64,000 bases of DNA. It comes from Symbiodinium natans. Lineage: Eukaryota > Sar > Dinophyceae > Suessiales > Symbiodiniaceae. Under the pieces are notes generated by a model. That model had not been told where the DNA came from and did no database searches. It saw only the letters and a list, made by a program, of their open reading frames with translations. Of this stretch, positions 47,346 through 57,485 are shown piece after piece; the first letter of the stretch is position 1, and every line of letters starts with the position of its first letter. A program made the position numbers and the translations under genes. Location: the NCBI GenBank assembly GCA_905221605.1, contig CAJNDS010000324.1:80001-144000 (forward strand), in the 5' to 3' direction.

Positions 47346-47450
47346 TGATCCTCCAGTCTGGACTCGCACCGGAGCAAGGGGAGGAGACGGTCGTGCTGCT
47401 GCATCTTGGTGTGGCAGGTGAGGTCGAACATCGAGGCATCCTGTCCGTCT
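47345..47450 (-). CDS. Exon, possible C-terminal part of the AFG1-like gene or of the next gene
   Basis: The minus frame gives ASMFDLTCHTKMQQHDRLL followed by PLLRCESRLED after a GAGCAG acceptor. It is strongly coding in composition. It lies downstream of the last recognised AFG1 exon, but I could not match it to the AFG1 C-terminus. Confidence 0.5.
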
Positions 47451-47721
47451 GCTCAAAAAACAAACAGCCCTCAGAATCCCCCAAAAAAAAACCTCGAAGC
47501 CCTCAAAGCCCCAAGTTTTACCCCTAACCCTAAACATCCCTAAACCCTAAATGCTAAACCCCCCCTAAAGCCCAAACTCGAAGCCCTAAACCAAACCCCC
47601 CAAAACACCTAAAGCCCCAAACCCTATCGGCCGAAAGGAACTCCCAACCCACCCAAACCCCAAACCCTAAACCCCTAAACCCAAAAACCCTAAACCAGGG
47701 ACCGTGTAACGACCCTTAGAC

Positions 47722-50700
47722 CAGGGTGGGGTCCTTCAGCCCCGTTGCCGACCACTCCACCCAACCCTGGTCCACGTCGCCCTGCGACTTGGGTGGGGCC
47801 TGGGCGGCTCGGGTTTAGGGTTTGGGGTTGGGGGTTTGGGGTTTAGGGCTTCGGGTTCAGGGTTTAGGGTTTGGGGTTTAGGGTTTAGGGGCTTAAGGCT
47901 TTAAGGGCTCTAAGTGATTGAAGGGTTTAGGGCTTAGGGTTAGGGGACTTAGGTTTAGGGTGGAGGGCTTGGTGCCAGTTTATGGGCTCGAAGGTTTAAG
48001 GGCTTGGGGTCGGGGGGGAAGGGCCTTAAGGGCTTTCAGGGCTTCAAGGGCTTTAAGGGTGTTAAGGGTGTTGAGGGTCTTAGGGCTGAGGGCTTTCTTG
48101 GGTTTAAGAACTTTCGGGGTTTGGGGATTACGGAAAAATTCTGAACTCACGTCGGAATGGAATAAAGGGCGAAGGGCTAGGGTTTAAGACTTAAGCTCAG
48201 CATTTGCGGGGGGGGGGGGGGGGGGGGGGGGGGGCTGAGGGTTTTAAGGTTTTGTAAGAAGACTTCGGGCTGGTCTCAGGCAAGTATGTGGCCATGTGTT
48301 CCAACGATTTGCCCCGCATCAACTGCATCTTGCATACGAAGTCAAACAGTTCATTGTGAGCTTGGGGGCGAAGAGTGGGCTTTAGGGTTTGTGGCCCTTC
48401 TTTGGGCCTCATTTCCCTTGACGACGCTGTAGCCCCCGCTGTCCGTGTAGCGCACCGACTGAGGCAGGCGGAACTGGGCCACATGCTTACCGCTGGAGCC
48501 ACCATGCGAGGGCATGCGAACAGAAGCGCCGCGATCGTCCTATTTAAGCCCCTAAGCCCTATAAGCCCTGAAAAGAGCTTGAGGCCTTGCACCCTAAACC
48601 CTAAACCCTCATCCCTAAACCCTAAACCCTAAACCCTAAACCCTACATCCTTGCCCAAAAGCCTGGTCCTCCGCACCCCCACTGTACTGCTCCCGGATGG
48701 ATGCAAAGAGCTCACCCGGGGGAGCGTCGATGGTGCAAAGTAGGCGCTTCTGCCGGTCGTACCTCAGGCTCTCCTCTTGTCGCTTCTTCTGAGTAGAAAA
48801 GGGGGTTTTAGGCTTGAGGGTTGAGGGGTTAGGGTTTAGGGTTTAGGGTTTAGGGTTTAGGGTTTAGGGTTTAGGGTTTAGGGATCTAGTTTTTGAAGAC
48901 CTGGAAACCCGAAACCTAAGACCTGGAGCTTCTTCAGAAAGCACACCAAAACCTAAACCCGAAACCCTAAACTGGGCTAAATGGGGCCTAGCGCTGGGTT
49001 TAGGGTGTAGAGTTTAGGGTTCAGGGTTTAGGGTTTGGGGTTGAGGGTTTAGGGTTTAGGGCTTAGGGTTTAGGGTTTAGGGTTTAGGGTTTAGGGTTTA
49101 GGGTTTAGGGTGGTTCCCTAAACCCGTTCTCCCAAGAGACATCACGTCGACCAAGGAAGCGAATCGTCGTGCAGCGTTCTCGTCTGTGGAAGCAAAGCGG
49201 GGCACGCTCCGGACCACGATGACATCAAAAGCTTCACAGAGAGCCTCAACGTTAAGGCTGTAGGGTTTGGGGTTTAGGGTTTAGGGTTTAGGGTTTAGGG
49301 TTTAGGGTTTAGGGTTTAGGGTTTAGGGTTTAGGGTTTAGGGGTCTAGGATTGAGGAGTTGAGGGTTGAGGTCTAGGGTGAAGCTTTTTGGGTTAGGATG
49401 GGTTTAGGCTGTCCTGCGCCGAGATGCAAGGCAACGCCCTGAACCCGAAGCCCTACGCCCTAAACCCTAAACCCTAAACCCCAACATCCGAAACCCTAAA
49501 CGCTAAACCCGAAAACCGCAACCCTAACCCTAAACCCTAAACCCTAAACCCCACATGCCGAGAAGCAATGTAATCATGAGTGCCTACAGCCGCCACACAG
49601 AGCTCCTCGAAGGAGAAGTCGGCGGCGGCCGCCTCTGTCCCTCGCCACACTCCTTTGAAAGCTGTAGGGCTTCGAGTTTAAGGCTTAGGGCTTAGGTATG
49701 GTTTAGGGTTTAGGGTTTAGGGTTTAGGGTTTAGGGTTTAGGGTTTACGGTTTAGGGGGGGTTTAGGGTTTAGGGCTTAGGGTTTAGGGTTTAGGGCTTA
49801 GGTAGTTTAGCGTTCAGGGTTTAGGGTTTCGGGTTTAGGGTCTAGGGTTTAGGGTCTAGGGTCTTTAGTGGGTTGAGAGGGGGGTTTAGGGACCTAGGGT
49901 CGGGCGTTTGCTCTCAGGGCTTTCAGGGTTTCGGGTTCAGGGCTTCGGGAATCTTCCGAGGCAGGGGCTCGGATCTTTTTTGGGGTTAACGGGGTTTCGG
50001 GCTCATGGTGTAGGGTTTAGGGTTTTAGGGTTTAGGGGTTCGGGTTCAGGGTTTAGGGTTTAGGGTGTAGGGTTTTGGGTTTAGGACCCAAAAACCCCTA
50101 AACACCATAAACAAGGCCCCAGTCGCGACTGCACTGCAAGGTGCGCCCCATAGGCACAGGGAGGCACTCGGGCCGCGGACCCGGGCAACTTCCAAGGATG
50201 CTCTCCAACCTGCATTCCCTAAACCCTCCCTAAACCCTAAACCCTAAACCCTAAACCCTAAACCCTAAACCCTAAACCCTAAACCCTAAACCCTCCCTAA
50301 ACCCCAAACCCTCCACCAGAAACCTTAAACCCCCAAAACCCTAAATCCCTCAAAACCCTGGAACCCTGCCCTGCACCCTGGAACCCTTGCAGGAGGGTTT
50401 GGAGATTAGGCGGTTTAAAGCGTCTAGGGGTTAGGCACTTTAGGGGAGTCCTGAATTTCAACTTCGGCCACCAAAACCTTGCGGCTTGGGGGTTCGGCAC
50501 TTGGGGCGTTTGAGGGTTTAGTTCTTCATAGGATTCAGGGGTGGAGGCTCTGACCCTAAACCCTGAACCCTGAACCCTGAACCCTAAACCCTAAACCCTA
50601 AACCCTAAACCCTAACCCCCACCTCTCCACGAGGCGCAGGTCCGTCTCAGGGCCCAGAGGCCAGAAGAAGGCACGGTCTCCTTTTAGGGTTTAGGGTTTA

Positions 50701-53166
50701 GGGTTTAGGGTTTAGGGTTTAGGGTTTAGGGTTTAGGGTTTAGGATTTAGGGTTTAGGGTTTAGGGTTTAGGGTTTCGGGTGTAAAAACGTAAGGGTTTA
50801 GGTTTAGGGTGTATATACTTTAGCTTTAGGGTTCAGGGTCATGGTGTAGAAACTGTAGGGTTTAGGGTTTAGGGTGTCCTAACTTTAGGGTTCAGGGATT
50901 AGGGTGTATAAATTTTCAGGTTCAGGGATTAGGGTGTATAAATTTTAGGGTTTAGGGTTTAGGTAGGGTTTAGGGTTTCGGAAGCCTAGGAACCCTAAAC
51001 CCTAAACCCTAAACCCTAAACCCTAAACCCTAAACCCTAAACCCTAAACCCTAAACCCTAAACCCTAAACCCTAAACCCTAAACCCAACCGCAAGCCCCA
51101 GTCTCCATCCGAGGCCGCGAGTTGCGCCGATTTGGTTGCCCGGAAGTCTTCGCCCACCACCAGACGCACGGGGTCACAGTGATCCTGGGATTTAGGGTTT
51201 AGGGTTTAGGGTTCAGGGTTTTAGGGTTCTAGGGTTTAGGGTGTCAGGGTTTTGGGGTTTTGGGTTTAGGGTTTGAGGGTTTTAGGGGTCTAGGGTTTTA
51301 GGGAAGGCGTCCTTCGCTCTTTTTTTCTTTTTGAAGTGGGGGGGGTTTAGGGTCTAGCGAGGAATTTAACCCTACCCTGAACCCAGCGTTTCAGGAGTTG
51401 AGGGCTTGAGGGTAGAAACCTGGGTGAGGGTTTAAGGATGTTTTTTTCTTTTGGGAGGGGGGGGAGTGTTTTCTGGAACTCCGTCATCGGAGCTCTACAG
51501 GCTGTTGGTAGGTCGAGGTGCCAGCATGGCGTCAATGAAAGGCTGAAAAACCTCCCGGTTGATGCCCGAGGAGTAGAGCTCTTCGGGGGCCAGATTGGAC
51601 GTGGCGACGACCGTGCCGCCGGCCTCCGAATAGCTCTCGTCTCTTGCTTTTAGGGATCTGCCTACCCTAAACTCTAAACCTTGAACCCTTAGCCCCACTT
51701 CTCTCGCCAGCCTTGAAGAGGTGCTTGAAGAAGGAGCACATCAGCAATGCATCGCCCACGTTTAGGACGTGACACTCATCGAAGCACAGCAGAGGCGTGG
51801 AGGAAACGAACTCCTGCGCCACCAAAGCCAAGGGATCTGCCATCTTCCCGACGTCCTTCCGGATCCGATGCCTGAGTTGGCACTAAACCCTAAGCCCTCT
51901 CAACCCTAAACCCTGCATGGTTTAACTGTTCCTGAGAGGTCATATGATCCCATTGGCTTCGGAATCGACGCCGTAAACCTTAAACCCTAAACCCTACACC
52001 CTATATCCTAAACCCTAAACCCTCCAAATGAACGTCCCAAGCGCAGGCTTTTGTTCATGTCCAGCATGAAGTCATGGAAGTGTGCCCGGTGGCTTGCCAC
52101 ACCCTGCTTGCTGGCCAGGGAGTAGAACCTGAGCTTGCACGCTTAGAACGTTATAGGGTCTAGGGTTCAAGGTTTTACCCCTAAACCCTAAACCCCAAAC
52201 CCTAAACCCCAACCTTTTTTAAGGTTACTTTAGTTGTTGGGGCTTAAGATTTCTCTTTTTTGGCCCATGGCTTCATGCAGGGGATCACGTCGAAGGAAAC
52301 CTGAACCCTGAGATCTACAGGGTGTAGGTTTTGAGGGTTTACGGTTTTAGGGTTTAGGGTTTAGGGTTTAGGGTTTAGGGTTTAGGGTTTAGGGTTTAGG
52401 GTTTAGGGTTTAAGGGTTTCGAGTCTTGCGGTTTAGGATCCTAGGGGCTTAGGGTCTTCAAGGCTTAAGGGTTGTTCGGCTGCAGGGCTGAGAACTTTGA
52501 ACCCATAACCTTAAGACCAGAAACCCGGGCGAAATCCTGAACCCTCACCCTTCAGCCCTGAACCCTGGAAGGGTTTAAGGTTTGAGGTTTGAGGTTTGGG
52601 GTTTGGGGTTTTTGGCTTGGGTTCTTTTGGGTTGGGGCCTTTACCCTCAACCCTAAACCCTAAACCCTAAACCCTAAACCCTAAACCCTAAACCCTAAAC
52701 CCTAAACCCTAGGACCCACCAACCCTAAACCCTAAACCCTAAACCCTAAACCCTAAACCCTAAAACGTTCAACTCTAAGCAGGGGGCATGTCCATCATCA
52801 TCGTCTTGCCAGCCCCTGGTTCGCCATAGATGTAGATGCCTTGAAGGGTTTGTTTAGGGTTTGGGGTTTGGGGTTTAGGGTTTAGGGTTTGGGGTTTAGG
52901 GTTTGGGGTTTAGGGTTTAGGATTTAGGGTTTAGGGTTGAGGGTTTAGGGTTTAGGGTTTAGGGTTTAGGGTTTAGGGTTTAGGGTTTAGGGTTTAGGGT
53001 TTAGGGTTTAGGGTTTAGGGTTTAGGGTTTAGGGTCTGGATTTGGGGCTGCGGCCTCTGGGTGGGGCGCGGTTCGGCGCGCTAAGCTCCCGGTGCAGCAT
53101 GTCGAGGCGCTCCAGGCAGGGCAGCTGCGCAGCATTGTAACGGCAAGCCCCGCGGTCCACCTGCAG
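47722..53166 (-). CDS. AFG1-like AAA+ ATPase, at least 13 exons with telomere-repeat introns
   Basis: Islands in minus order spell out an AFG1/LACE1/ZapE-family ATPase. 53060-53166: LERLDMLHREL. 52790-52848: GIYIYGEPGAGKTMMMD (Walker A). 52033-52130: RAHFHDFMLDMNKSLRLG. 51699-51872: TPLLCFDECHVLNVGDALLM (Walker B, DE). 51506-51640: GTVVATSNLAPEELYSSGIN (sensor region). 51090-51184: DHCDPVRLVVGEDFR. About 50630-50683: AFFWPLGPE. About 50105-50213: LPVPMGRTLQC. 49555-49661: FSFEELCVAAVGTHDY. 49128-49257: FDVIVVRSVPRF and RRFASLVDVMSL. 48647-48788: KRLLCTIDAPPGELF. 48390-48545: PSHGGSSGK. 47722-47808: GWVEWSATGLKDPTLV. The order is that of the family. AFG1 is a mitochondrial inner-membrane ATPase in yeast and animals. 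No targeting peptide or start exon was identified. Donors are GT, possibly GC or GA. Confidence 0.85.
47815..48205 (+). repeat. Degenerate heptamer tract (intron)
   Basis: TTTAGGG, GGGCTTT and TTAAGGG units fill the interval between recognised AFG1-like exons. Confidence 0.7.
48208..48234 (+). repeat. Poly-G run
   Basis: About 27 consecutive G on plus. It could form a G-quadruplex and is a likely sequencing or assembly weak point. Confidence 0.9.
48255..48365 (-). CDS. Exon-like island within the AFG1-like gene
   Basis: The minus frame gives HNELFDFVCKMQLMRGKSLE followed by HMATYLPET after a CCCCCAAG acceptor. It does not match AFG1, so it may be an alternative or lineage-specific exon. Confidence 0.4.
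48830..49110 (+). repeat. Heptamer tracts (intron of AFG1-like gene)
   Basis: TTTAGGG tracts at about 48835-48890 and 49035-49110. The G-rich strand lies on plus, so the minus-sense intron ends in CCCTAAA. Confidence 0.9.
49262..49554. repeat. AFG1-like intron with facing heptamer tracts
   Basis: On minus it starts GTGGGGTTTAGGG and ends CCCTACAG. G-rich heptamers occupy the 5' end and C-rich heptamers the 3' end, with unique DNA between, so the intron can fold back on itself. Confidence 0.9.
49662..50104. repeat. AFG1-like intron, mostly heptamers
   Basis: Tracts at about 49690-49760, 49765-49870 and 50010-50095 with GGGCTTA and TTTCGGG variants. Confidence 0.85.
50218..50615 (-). repeat. 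AFG1-like intron with CCCTAAA tracts
   Basis: Tracts at 50225-50300 and 50560-50615 flank a unique part (50310-50550) that has a hypothetical minus frame but no family match. Confidence 0.85.
50684..51089. repeat. AFG1-like intron with facing heptamer tracts
   Basis: On plus, TTTAGGG at about 50684-50775, degenerate GTGTATAAACTTTAGGG-like units to 50980, then CCCTAAA at 50993-51085. The minus-sense donor is GTTGGGTTTAGGG. Confidence 0.9.
52135..52785. repeat. AFG1-like intron, tracts in both orientations
   Basis: CCCTAAA at 52170-52205 and 52645-52770, TTTAGGG at 52340-52415. Unique DNA lies between. Confidence 0.85.
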
Positions 53167-53275
53167 ACTCAGGGTTTAGGGTTTAGGGTTTAGGGTTTAG
53201 GGTTTAGGGTTTAAATTAGGGTTTAGGGTTTAGGGTTTAGGGTTTAGGGTTTAGGGTTTAGGGCTTAGGGCTTAG
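52850..53275 (+). repeat. TTTAGGG tracts around the first recognised AFG1-like exon
   Basis: Long tracts at 52855-53035 and 53170-53275 with TTTGGGG variants. Confidence 0.92.
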
Positions 53276-53639
53276 GGCTGAGGGCTTAGGGGTTGAAGCT
53301 TAAAGGCTAGGGTTTGGGGTCGACTTAGAGCTTCACGGTTCAGGTCAACTTGAAAGTTACGAGGAGTTCAGGGGTGGAGAGTTTAAGGCTCAGGGTTCGC
53401 GGGCCCGGTTTTTGATTTGCACGCTGACGTGCTGAGATTGAAGCTCTCTAATCCCTGTTTCACGGTGCCAAACCCTCTGACTAGGGTAGGGTTTGGAAAG
53501 TAGCACAACTGAAAGCATCCAAGCAAAAACCTAAACTCTAGACTGTAAACCCTAGACCCAGATACAGAGAACACCATGCTCACAAAGCTATGAATGCCGG
53601 CATCCATGTTTTCGGGGTTTAGGGTTTAGGGTTCCGGGT

Positions 53640-53795
53640 TTGGGGCGTTCGTATAGATGGCTTTCTCAAAGCTAAGATCGGCATAATCATGGTTCCCAAA
53701 AACGGTTTGATGAACAAAGGCACCTGGGACTGATACAAGTCCATCACTGACGTGGTGCTCACCGATGCTGACGAAAACCCACGAAGCTTTGTTCC
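53640..53795 (-). CDS. Possible metallophosphatase fragment
   Basis: The minus frame gives VFVSIGEHHVSDGLVSV and later FGNHDYADLSFEKAIYTN. The GNHD motif and the preceding pattern recall purple-acid-phosphatase-type metallophosphoesterases (GDN...GNHD), but the first motif reads GEHH and the spacing between the motifs is short. It may be a pseudogene or an exon of a diverged gene. Confidence 0.3.
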
Positions 53796-53799
53796 ATGA

Positions 53800-54170
53800 A
53801 GAGGTCCTCGAGCGGTTTGCAGGAATGCGTGCCGAACAGACGTATGCCTCCACGGCATCATCTGCACGGCCATTCTGTGCATCGCGTCTGCTGTATGACA
53901 AAGATCGCGCGTCGGAAATCTGACTGGCGATGCAAGAGCGGTGCTTGATAGTTCTGCGTTACTGGCTGTTGGCAATTGAATCTGGAGCTTGGCTCCACGC
54001 TGACGTTGCCTTGGTTAGCCAATAAGTTGGGCCCAAGAGAGCTGCATCGAAGCCACACAAACCCTGAACCCTGCAGACGGCGCCACCTTGAGCCTGTAAA
54101 TTCCCGTAGCTAGAGTTAGTACGCCAAATGAGGATAGTAGTGGCCCGAAACCTTAAACCTTAAACCCTAA
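53800..54170. other. Unique DNA at the edge of the repeat-rich domain
   Basis: No supported gene. The last heptamer-like units are at about 54148-54172; none follow in the window. Confidence 0.5.
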
Positions 54171-54719
54171 AGCCATTCGTAGCCCATGGCTCCCAACTTT
54201 GATCTCTGATCTCCCGGCACATACCTGGGTTCTGATATCTCGGCAGAACGGGAGGTTGCTCGGACGAGGCTAGCAGTTGCCGAACTATTTATGAGTTCAG
54301 CACACCACGCCCAAAAACCCAGCACCACCACCCCCACCAGCCCCCACCGCTTCCACCGCTTTCCACCACTCGCACCCCTGAGACCCACCACCTCCACTAG
54401 TCTCGTAGGGTTTGAAAAAAGTCTCACTCCTAAGATGTGGCAAGGACTTCAGAGTATGCTTATATTCTCAACACGCAGCTTGATTCGCAGCACTATCATT
54501 TGGCCTGTGCCTAAGCAGGATTAGATCCAAAGACCTTATATGTGTGTACCCCACACCAAATCTAGAACTATGCACTTTATAACCCCTCTTCCCCTTCTAC
54601 TAGCCATTGGCTTGCTGCTCGACTGTACTGAGCTTGCACCTATGGAGGAAACACATTCTCGTCGTGACGCAGATGTCCCTCCGCAGCTCTGCGTCTACGG
54701 AGCATAGCAGCACCACATT

Positions 54720-55082
54720 CTAACCTATCACAGCCTGTCCACGGTCTTTGATCCATACCTCATTAGCATCACTGGGCTGCGGCACGGCCGACCTGGCATT
54801 TGCGCTTTCCACCTCACCCAAAAACAAGGGCTGCAGGCTTCTCCAGCACTTCCCTCCACACCCAAAATTCCAAGGCTGCAGCACCGCCCCCGGAGAACCC
54901 GCTTGTTTGTCTGCGTTGTTACAAGCCATTCGTGCGTGCCCAAACGCATACTGCTTGTTATGGGTGACTTTGATTCCACAATTCAAAACTTTGGATTCTG
55001 CACGCAAGCCACAGACGCGAGAAAACTGGAATAATTGACTGGCGGACCGCCTCAGACTCCGAAACATCAACAACCATGGCAA
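54720..55082 (-). CDS. Hypothetical protein of 120 residues
   Basis: ATG at 55082 and an in-frame stop near 54720. Features: SASQLFQFSRVCGLRAE, KQYAFGHARMACNNADK, WNFGCGGKCW and a C-terminal DANEVWIKDRG. Composition looks coding. No domain was recognised and the plus strand is also open, so confidence is low. Confidence 0.3.
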   Translation of the reverse strand: MPWLLMFRSLRRSASQLFQFSRVCGLRAESKVLNCGIKVTHNKQYAFGHARMACNNADKQAGSPGAVLQPWNFGCGGKCWRSLQPLFLGEVESANARSAVPQPSDANEVWIKDRGQAVIG

Positions 55083-55829
55083 CAGTAACCTAATGAGCAG
55101 CCAGGAAGATCAACCAGACCATGGCAATACCAGACTCAAGACTTCCACAAAGGTGGTTTTGGAAGCTATGGGCCCGAACATGTCACTGTGCACATAAGAG
55201 ACTCCGCGAAGGTGGTTCGGGAAGGCTCTATAAACCCAAAAAACGTCACTTCCCATTCCCATTCATCATTATTCTGATTATTCAGAAAACCAGATGTCTC
55301 AGAAAAGAACTGTGGGCTCCAAAGCAAATTCTGAAAAATTATGATTATTTACTGTTCTTTTCAAAACGGGTTCGTCGGTTCCGTGAATTCCATCCATGCT
55401 TCTTTCAACATATATAAATATCTCTCTCTCTCTCTCTCTCTCTTTCTTTTTTGTTTAATAACACACTTGAGCAATTCACATACAAATGTACAATCGATAA
55501 TTATTGCAAAATGTATTCTCTTCAATACTTTCAACCATTCCTCTAGTGCCTTGTTAAGGGAATCAGGGAATCGATCGAAATCTCTTGAGTGTTGCAAAAG
55601 AAAATGATTTAAGGATTTAACACCAACTCTTTTAGGGCCATTTCAGGGACCTTGAACCTTGAACGCTGCAGTCTTGTGGTTATGTTGCGCTTGACGTAAA
55701 AAATGTGTGGTCCGGCCGGACCCGCCCAGAACGGCTTAAACTTGATTTTCTTGGTTGTTTCGCAGCTTAACTTGCTGAGGCGGGCAAGCAGGGCTTGGAA
55801 GACCAGGTTCGCCTTTATGAACCTTTGCA
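55083..55829. other. AT-rich unique DNA with a CT microsatellite
   Basis: (CT)n at about 55422-55444. No supported gene. Confidence 0.6.
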
Positions 55830-56135
55830 ACGACCGGACACTTTTGCGAGCTTTTGCTTTTGTGCGGAGGGCAACACTTTGTAAAGGCTTAGTGCTGCCA
55901 AATTGCTACAACACTTTTGTAAAGGCACTGTACTTTTGTAAAGCAAAAACTTTGTAACGTGCACTTTTGTGAACAGGACAGAATAGTACTTCTGTAAGCA
56001 AACTTTCGCAGCTTTTGTGCCAGTTAACTCTTTTTCAGCTTCTGTGCCGAGTTAACTCTTTACAAGGAAGCCAAACACTTTTCAAAGCCACTGGGCACTT
56101 TTGCAAATTCGACATTTTTGTGCAGGGACTGGACA
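55830..56135 (+). repeat. Degenerate CACTTTTGTAAAG repeats
   Basis: The words ACTTTTG, CTTTTGT and TTTGTAAAG recur about a dozen times, for example near 55838, 55912, 55928, 55965 and 56097, with irregular spacing. GTTAACTCTTT also occurs twice. Function unknown. Confidence 0.55.
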
Positions 56136-57070
56136 CCAAACGGACATTGGTAAATTAATTGTAATTATCGAAAAAACAACGCAACCAAGCCAACAAAGAA
56201 AAAAAATAAATTATGATTACGCAAATCACATCATCTTTCTCACGTTACCGTCAAGTCAGTTTTCAAGCGCAACGCGCAAAAGAAGGTTTGGCCAAGAATC
56301 CTTCTTAACTTCCGTTTTAGCGAAGCTGTTTTCCATTTATTGTTGATAAAGTTGCTCAGTAAGGCAACGTGGCAACAAAGCAACTTTCTGATCATCAGAC
56401 AATAATGTAAGGTAATTGTGTACTTGGTCTAACTTAAATAACTTCTGCTTGTTGTCCAAGGTGGGCTATGATGAATGGTCTATAAGAGGGCAAGTGGGAA
56501 GCTTAAAGTTGACCAAAAAGCCATTGCTCTTTTCTACAGCCTTTAACACCCGCTTAACAACAAAAACAGCAATCCGGAAACAATCCTTGATCGATCCAGA
56601 AAGATGCTTCTGTCTTTGTCTGTTCTCCAAAGCTTTGAAAGAACTGAGAATCTAAGTGTGTCAAAACACAGCAAAGCGCACAGCGGTCTTCTTTTTACTC
56701 ACAGCCTTGAGCCAAAGTCAGGTCGGCCGGAGGACGACTTCAAAGTCACAGTTCTTCTGTGTCTCCAAAGTACTGCAAAACACACTCGCCGTGAAACTGC
56801 AAAAGCACCTAACTCAAACGAGGCACTTCCCAAGTTCTCCTACCAACTCAGGGTTCTCCAAACCCTTCAAACGGAGTGTCAAACTGCCAAAGCTCTTCTT
56901 CAAACACTTCAAAGCAAAGGCAAAACGACGAAGGAGTTTCTCAGGTTCGCTTCCCATCAAGCTAAGGAAAAACTACACTTCCAAACTACAAACTACTCCA
57001 TCCTACACAACTCCTACCAAGCGAGCGTCAGCAAAAGCATGCATAAAACTGCAGGACAACCTAAAAGACA
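56136..57070. other. Unique DNA with long open frames but no recognised gene
   Basis: Two overlapping plus frames at 56604-57143 are open for 160-180 codons. Both are Ser/Thr/Lys/Gln-rich with no domain. I do not call a gene. Confidence 0.35.
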
Positions 57071-57079
57071 TGACTTTTC

Positions 57080-57125
57080 ACGTCTGCACGCTGCGAGGCG
57101 TAGCCACCCGAAGGGGCCGTTGGTC
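57080..57125 (+). repeat. Direct repeat of 59212-59257
   Basis: GTCTGCACGCTGCGAGGCG and AGCCACCCGAAGGGG occur at both places, and similarity extends into the following TGAAACAAAA. Confidence 0.85.
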
Positions 57126-57379
57126 AAGGTGAAACAAAACTAAAAATTACCTCGCTTGAGGTGTTGCGTTCTCAGCTAGGCCCTCTCTCAGCTGCAACCC
57201 TCAGCACTCGCGAGGCCGAACTTTGCCCTCCGCATGCATTGCTGTTGAGGCACTTGTTGTGGCATCAGCCTCCGTAAGTTTGGCAATCCCCACTCAGCAC
57301 TGGATGTTCTGTTCGAGGCATATTTCCTCAGCGCATGCGAGGCCGCAAAGTGAAACACGTGAGGTATGAAAGACTGCTA

Positions 57380-57485
57380 CTCCAGGTTCGTCCGCAGCTC
57401 CGGCTTTCTCGCACTTACTAACCGTGCCTTGCAGCCTCCCCCAAAGTAGCGTCACCCTGGCTTTCTCGCTCTTACTCACCAGTTG
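57380..57485 (-). repeat. Introner-like repeat, copy 1
   Basis: On minus it reads CTG/GTGAGTAAGAGCGAG ... CTGGAGTAG. It shares about 100 bp with 60310-60408, including GCAAGGCACGG and a second TTAGTAAGTGCGAGAA. The GT start with strong donor consensus and the AG end suggest a repeated intron. Confidence 0.6.

Noticed and set aside
54420-54540. A small nuclear RNA or tRNA gene
   Set aside because: Some words looked RNA-like, but no U-snRNA 5' end, Sm site, or tRNA A and B box arrangement could be found.
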